A stretch of 64,000 bases of DNA from Aristolochia californica. Lineage: Eukaryota > Streptophyta > Magnoliopsida > Piperales > Aristolochiaceae. The position numbers were made by a program, and so were the translations under genes. The notes under the pieces are model-generated. The model was not told where the DNA came from and did not search any database. It was given only the letters and a program-made list of their open reading frames with translations. Shown in pieces: positions 58,290-64,000 of the stretch (position 1 is the first letter of the stretch; every line of letters begins with the position of its first letter). The stretch lies in contig JARWKL010000001.1 of assembly GCA_029961685.1 (NCBI GenBank), forward strand, positions 57,585,314 through 57,649,313, read 5' to 3'.

Positions 58290-58740
58290 CACTGTTTGGT
58301 TCATTCGTTGACGCGTCAGGCAGCCTTGGGGGGAGCCATGGGGAGAGAAATATGGTGTCTTTGGAAAAGAAAAAATTAATATTTTTAATTTTTTTATAAT
58401 TAAAATTATATACGAAGCATAAGAATTGGGCACGCAATATCCCGTGTTCGAATCCCGTGAGAGGCGGTCAAGAATGGGTGGGGTGGGTATCAGAGTGGTT
58501 CCGTCTACTTTTGTAGGCGATAGTTTTCTGCACTTAACAGATTGGTCTTTTGGGTGTATTAGCTAATCGTTGTAAAAAATATTTTTTTGTTTTTTTTTTT
58601 TTTAGATTTCATATTTTTTGGGAAGAAAGTCCATTAATTAAGAGAGAAAGTAAGTTTTTCTCTTCCAGGAAAGCATTTTCTTTCCTTTTTTTTTCTTCTT
58701 TTTCTATGGTTTTCAAACATGCCCTAAAAAGAAGTAAAGG
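58290..58740. repeat. Possible tRNA-like/SINE fragment after the DUF493 gene
   Basis: gtgttcgaatcccgtg at about 58442-58457 is a perfect tRNA-type B-box, followed by ggcggtcaagaatgggtgggg and gtatcagagtggttccg. No folded cloverleaf or good A-box at the right distance was found, so a SINE or tRNA-derived fragment is likelier than a tRNA gene. A T-run follows at 58590-58605. Confidence 0.35.
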
Positions 58741-58749
58741 GTGAATGAA

Positions 58750-60100
58750 ATTTTTTTGCAGGTGGAATATCCATAGAGAGTTATTTTTACAGGTTCAAGT
58801 TACAACTTCAAAGTTGTGATTTCATTGTTAAATTATTTATTAATTTTCCCTGTTCTATTATAGTAGACTTATGCTTAGCCCCCTTATTTCTTTAACTAGT
58901 GAGGCTGGAATCTTAGACTTCTTATGAGAGAACCCTTATAAGACCAGACCATGGAGTTGTAACACAAGTTTGGTAAAACATGAGTAGGACATTAAATGGG
59001 AAGATAAGTCTATAGAAAAATATATTTTGTAATAAGGATGATGTAAATGTTCTATCTCAAGTTCAAATCATATTAGTGTAAGGGGTTTCAATATTAAAAA
59101 GAAGATTATCATGTCACCCTAAAAGTTGTAGACATATTGAAGAGGAAAAATAATAGCCCTAGTTATGTTAAGAGGAGTTGAACATTTGGATTTAATTAGT
59201 TGTCTTTGAGAAGTGGGAAAAAAAATGAGAAGGTTAAAATAACTGAATGATATAACATACTTACAAGGTCTTTTGCATGTGTATCTTGTGGTGGAAATGA
59301 ATTGAGCTGAACCTAGCATAAGTTTTTATCGACTAGGACTTTGCTCTAGCTCGAGCGCTATACTTGAGCTTGATTTTGATTCTCGTTCAAACATGATTGC
59401 ATAAGTTCGAGTTTGACTTGGCTCAACAAAAATAATATGTAACTTAACATCTTATTTTTAATTTTTTACATAAAATGAAACTTAGCAAAAAAAAAGAAAA
59501 AAAAAAAGAGATTTTGTGCTCACCCACTAGCAACAAAACCGAGCAAGGTGAGGCTAGGGCTCGACCCAATTTGGTTAGCAAGTTTAGATGAGAATTGAGC
59601 CAAGCCTAAATTGTTCTCGAGTTAACTTGGCTTAGTGCTACCCTTACTCCTATTACAATGCATAATTGTTTAGTGGCAAAAAACAAAATGTGGAACTGTC
59701 TGATAGGTGCTTCCAATTTTTAATTAACAATCAAATTGAATCCAATAACTTATAACTTAATTTCTTATTATTCTACTTTATTCTTATTTAATGCATTCAT
59801 GACAGATGTATATCTTAGTATTTTTACTATTCTTGTTTATTTATAATAGTAAAATAAAATTATTCTGTTACAAATTTAATAAATTAAATAATATTATTGT
59901 GTATAATATAAGTTTTCTAAGGTAAAAAAATTTAGGTGTTGCCAAGGTAAAAAATCTACCCTACTTTAATTGCTCCTAATTTTACCTTGAAAAAGTCACA
60001 CCAAGTACAAGAAAGTAATTTATTTCATTGTATTCATAGCACTACCACTACCTTTAAAATTTGGTAAAAATAAGAAACACTCAGCATTGGTAATGATGTA
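58750..60100. other. AT-rich intergenic sequence
   Basis: No gene recognised. 59290-59650 contains gagctcgagcgc, gttcgagtttgac and gggctcgaccc words like those at 10256-10440, and ends in agtgctacccttac, possibly an old hAT-like non-autonomous element. Confidence 0.4.
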
Positions 60101-60107
60101 TTACATG

Positions 60108-60109
<2 letters not shown>

Positions 60110-60203
<94 letters not shown>
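60110..60203. repeat. Compound microsatellite (AT)n(AG)n
   Basis: An uninterrupted AT run (60110-60144) passes directly into an AG run (60144-60203), about 17 and 29 dinucleotides. Likely highly variable in length. Confidence 0.98.
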
Positions 60204-60205
<2 letters not shown>

Positions 60206-61559
60206 GCCAAACCAACCTGTGCTACACCCAACCTTTTTTCATTGAAAACATTATCCTATTTATAAAAATTTCATCATATTTATTTTATAATTAATAATGG
60301 ATAAAAAGAAAACATCAAATTATCATTCATGAATAGATTGTTTAAGGAATACAAATAGAAATAGAAGAAATTGTTTTATGTTATTAGATTCAGTTGTGAC
60401 CATAAAAGATTGAGAACACCTAATGTAGATGACCAACTTAGGTCCATACTCTTGCTACCTATATAAGTGATTAAGAGTCTCCTTGGTGTTGATCTACTAA
60501 ATAAGTATTTATGTATTTACATATTTAAATATTTTTTAAAAATATAAAATAGTAATTTATTAAAAAACTTGGTAAATATAATGGACACAATTTATTTTCA
60601 AGACTAATGCTTTCAAGTTCTTCATCAATTGTCAATAACTACTAGTGTGGCTAATACTCATTTGTCTATCTACTTATGTAAGTATGTGCATGTGAATTGG
60701 TAACAATTATGAAAAAAAAGTTTGATAATGATAATAGCACTATAATATTAGTTTTACAATGTTTTATAAGTATAAAGGACTTGGTTTTGAAGGCATTAAA
60801 TTCACTAATCTTTTGAAACCAATGTGTTTTGGCTAGTTGATATGGTTCAACTAGGACTCAAAGATTAGGTCAATGTCATCTAGGTAGTTGGTCTTAGTGT
60901 TACAACAATAAGTAGGGTTACGTAATTTGGACTAGACCAGATCCATGGTTGATATGAAGCATATAAAACTTGAGGAGAAGGAAAATTAGTAGACTGGGCT
61001 GGTTTTTGTCATTGGATCGATGAACTACGAAACACTAGTCTAGGTCCAATACTAGGACTTCCCTCCCGTTCTCTGACTATGTGGATCAAAATCCTATATG
61101 TGTGCAACGTGATTGTGAAGAATATGAGATCTCCCTAGTCGACAAAAAGGAGGGAGAGGAGAGGGATGATAACATTATTTTCCCTCCCATATCTCTTTTT
61201 CTGTGTGGAGAGAGAGCGGGGCTGCCTTTGCACTTCCCTCCTATTCATGGTGATAATGTGAGAATGATCTATCTCCTTGCCTACTATTCCGTAGTGGCAT
61301 GCCAGTAGGACAGGATGTCTCCATCGTCCTAGAGAATGCAGTTGGTAGGGGGAGTCTCTTCTCTTCTTGATGGAGAAGATGCTTAACCCTCCTGTTCATT
61401 GTATAAAAATTTTGAGAAAGAGAGGTGATGGTCCCTATTGGTAGAAGAAGGGAGAAGATGATGAATTAAGATGGAATCGTTGTTCCAATCGCCACTCTTC
61501 TCCTATGTAAAACTCTGTCCACACCTTGATGATTCAAGTCAATTCAGCTCTGATTCAAA

Positions 61560-62960
61560 AACTCATTCAACTCATGTTCATCGTTTACCTCCCATTGGAA
61601 GCATGTGTGAATTAATATCTCACAAGAAAAACAATCTCAAGAGATATGTGTTTCTACACCTATTAAACCTTACTTCATTTGACTTCTTCTATTGTCTCAT
61701 GCATGCCTCAAAATGGAAAGCGACCTTCCTATTTAGATAAGGCACAACCTCCTCTTCATACCCTAGAGAAACTAACTCCAAGAGTCATCAGTCATTCACC
61801 TACTACCGACCATTTAGAGAGTCTTCTTCTTCTCACCATTGGACTAAAAAACTCTAGATTTCTCCATAAATGTTTTAGAGTAGTTTTGCTTCCTAATATT
61901 TTCCCTCAAATAGACTCTTGATAAGCATGACTCTAATACCACTTGTGGGTGATTTCTTTAGTTTAGAGCTTTCTAAATGGTTAGAAATCTCTCATGTTAA
62001 GCTTGATTCTAATACCGAAATATTTCGTACAAACTAACTCCTCCTGCCAAACCTAGCTCTAATACAACTTGTTGAAAATATATGTGAACCCAAAAGATAT
62101 AATGTCGAAATTATATTTACTAAAATGACAAAAAGTTGTCACTATGCTCTTACAAAACTTTTACAACAAAGGGCTAAGATTTAAATTACCGCTCTCAAAA
62201 GTCTCTCACCAGAAAATCTCTCAAAAGAGAGATATGTGTTTATACACCACTTAACTTTTACTTCACTGGACTTCTATTGTTTTCTCGTGATTTCTTCTAA
62301 ATAGGGATTAGACTCCCTATTTGTCGAAAACTTAACCGCCACTTTGAACCCTTGAGACATAGACTCCAAAAGTCAATCTCCAACACTGACTACTCTCCAA
62401 TCATTCAAGGATAATTGATCATTCATAGAGACTTCTTCTTCTCACCATCAGTTAACAAAACTATGAATTTCCCCATTTTCTCTATTTTTCTAGAATCATT
62501 GAACTCCAAAAATTTCTTAGAGTCGGTTAGCTTCCTAAAACTCCCCTTCAAATTGACTCATCATGCCTAACCTGACTTTGATAACACTTACTTAGAAGCA
62601 AGTGTAGACCTAAAGGTCATAATACCAAAATTATATTGATAAAATTGTAAAATTTTAAAGTTGTCAAGGCTCATATAAAGCATTCACAATAGAACTCTCT
62701 CACAAAAGAATAAGTTTTGAAAAACGATTCTAACAAGAAGAAATTCTCACAAAAACAGATAAAGTATTTGTGCACCTCTTAACTCTCACCTTACTTTGCC
62801 TATTCTATTTTCTAATGCACAATAGAGAGTGAACTCCCTATTTACAGGAGGCTTAAGCCCCCCATCAACCACTCCTCAGTAGTCGTCTCTCAAAGGTATC
62901 AAATTTTAAAAACAACCTTCATAACAGAAAGATAGCTATTTCTACGCCTCTTAACTCTCA
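61560..62960 (-). repeat. Tandem array of LTR-like blocks
   Basis: Direct repeats with a period of roughly 550-650 bp. The block gagatatgtgtttctacacc...cttaactt...tcatttgacttc...attgt occurs at about 61640, 62230, 62755 and 62935. The block gacttcttcttctcaccat...cttcctaa...caaat(a/t)gactc occurs at about 61815-61920 and 62430-62560. The block aaattatattt...aaaagttgtca occurs at about 62110 and 62630. Minus-strand primer-site-like words (complement of ctctaatacca and relatives) lie at 61931, 62007, 62057 and 62576. No coding sequence; it is most like tandem LTRs of a non-autonomous element. Confidence 0.6.
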
Positions 62961-63361
62961 CAACATTGGGTTTTTTCTTCTAAGACTTGGAAAGTATGAG
63001 ACTAGCAATCTACTAGTTTAATGAATTTGTGAGGGGCATTTCATGTTCTTGATTTGTCTCCCTTGTTCATATGCTGAATGCGAACTCTTCTCGAGGACCC
63101 TTCCCCTTCAAATGTTGATGACATATTCTTGTACCTAACTAAAGCTCTTGCCAAACAAAAAAAAAACTGCTCCGAGGAAAGATGCGATGCCATTGGTGGA
63201 TATAAAGCTTTTCCAAACGTCTATTCCGCCTTACCGCTTCCCCGGTACTTTTGGCGGGAGTCTTGGGAACCAGACGTGTACACCAGCGGAGACGGTCAGT
63301 TTAGAAACACACTGTAATCCGTATAGGGTTTTTCTCTCTGTTCGCTTTTACTATTCCCGCC

Positions 63362-63888
63362 ATGAACTCCAGGGACTTACTTCTGGTCTCTACGGCTGCC
63401 ATTTTCGGTGCGTTTGCATCTGCAGTTGTTGTTCGCTTCTTCTCGAATCCTAGAAAACCATCTGTCTCGACGTGTAATGGGCTGGTCGAAAGGCCCCCAA
63501 AACAGAGTCCTTTCAATCCTTCCAAACGCAAAGGGTAGTGCTGCTAATTCTAGCTTACATGTCTTTTGCACTTCTCCATGAATGCGTGGTTTTGGGTTTT
63601 TATTTCACTTGGAGGCTTCAGTGTCGACTGGCCATGGTTGCGTCGAATTTTTATTTCCTTCTTTTTAACTGCTGTCATGTTCGATCTCTGTATGGTCACT
63701 TAGTGTTGCTATTTACTTCTCTGTCACTGCTATCATGTTCTGGCATTATGATCGCCTAGTATTGCTATTTCTGTTCTAGTTTCCAATTTCCCGATGGTTG
63801 TTTTACACACAGATATTTATCTTGGGATGATTATTTCATGGCTATCGCATTCATGTCAGCTGAACGATCAAAGGATCCGAACAGGCAG
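63362..63888 (+). CDS. Deoxycytidylate (dCMP) deaminase, first two exons (partial)
   Basis: dCMP deaminase converts dCMP to dUMP, the substrate for thymidylate synthase. Exon 1 63362-63534 (donor gtagtg) and exon 2 63813-63888 (acceptor cacacag, donor gtagtc) join in phase, giving 83 residues. Residues about 6-27 (LLLVSTAAIFGAFASAVVVRFF) are hydrophobic, as in plant homologues, and may be an anchor or targeting segment. [34 protein letters not shown] is the conserved start of the deaminase fold. The zinc-binding motifs (HAE, PCxxC) lie beyond the right edge. Identification rests on recalled plant sequences. Confidence 0.92.
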
Positions 63889-64000
63889 GTAGTCTTTTAT
63901 CCTTTACATATTGATTTTCAAATAGAAGTGTGTCCTTGCCAGGGTCTAGCCTTTCTCTCTGACGTATCTGTGCTATCTTTTGGCCTGGTTTGTGCTATAA

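Noticed and set aside
58442..58457. tRNA gene suggested by a perfect B-box
   Set aside because: No A-box at proper spacing and no cloverleaf could be drawn; listed only as a SINE-like fragment.
60034..60231. 65-aa frame with Ser-Leu and Tyr-Ile runs
   Set aside because: Translation of the (AT)n(AG)n microsatellite.

Overview
This is nuclear DNA from a flowering plant. The evidence is short exons with GT-AG introns, a snurportin-1 with the plant-type sequence, a chloroplast-targeted DUF493 protein, an F-box/FBA locus, plant Ty1/copia, LINE and SINE debris, and AT-rich spacers with microsatellites. The sequence alone does not give a species. No rRNA or tRNA gene, CRISPR array or bacterial-type operon was seen. 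Exon borders below were placed by reading both strands and requiring phase agreement across every junction.

Layout. (1) 1-5087, minus: RIO1-type atypical protein kinase, 5' eight exons, running off the left edge. (2) 5.1-11.0 kb: AT-rich spacer with an LTR of a family that recurs later. (3) 11045-23573, plus: complete seven-exon snurportin-1 gene; introns 4 and 5 are swollen to about 5.2 and 4.8 kb by a LINE fragment, a miniature LTR element, a head-to-head LTR palindrome and a decayed copia element. (4) 24.5-30.4 kb, plus: broken F-box/FBA gene in which one internal segment has been amplified into 19 tandem units of about 241 bp. (5) 30.7-40 kb: LTR, copia gag and LINE remnants, with a small eight-cysteine zinc-finger protein gene (32554-32847, minus) and a possible 47-residue two-exon gene (33329-33627, plus) that share an upstream region. 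(6) 42892-43410, plus: intronless gene with the C-terminal part of SGR5/IDD14-16 proteins but no zinc fingers. (7) 43748-52831, minus: complete seven-exon ALKBH1-type dioxygenase gene, convergent with (6) and divergent from (8). (8) 53253-58156, plus: complete five-exon chloroplast DUF493 gene. (9) 58.2-63.3 kb: repeats, including a tandem array of LTR-like blocks. (10) 63362 onwards, plus: first two exons of dCMP deaminase.

The genes are unrelated housekeeping functions (ribosome maturation, snRNP import, nucleic-acid demethylation, plastid protein, dNTP metabolism). They do not form a pathway or cluster.

The most unusual content is repetitive. One is a family of very small LTR elements (TRIM type) with 113-142 bp terminal repeats, a perfect or near-perfect initiator-tRNA-Met primer site, a polypurine tract, and an interior built almost wholly of a 41-bp minisatellite. 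Two copies sit in introns with exact 5-bp target duplications; one of these is a three-LTR/two-interior form. The other is the F-box-derived satellite, whose unit length (3n+1) rotates the reading frame at each copy.
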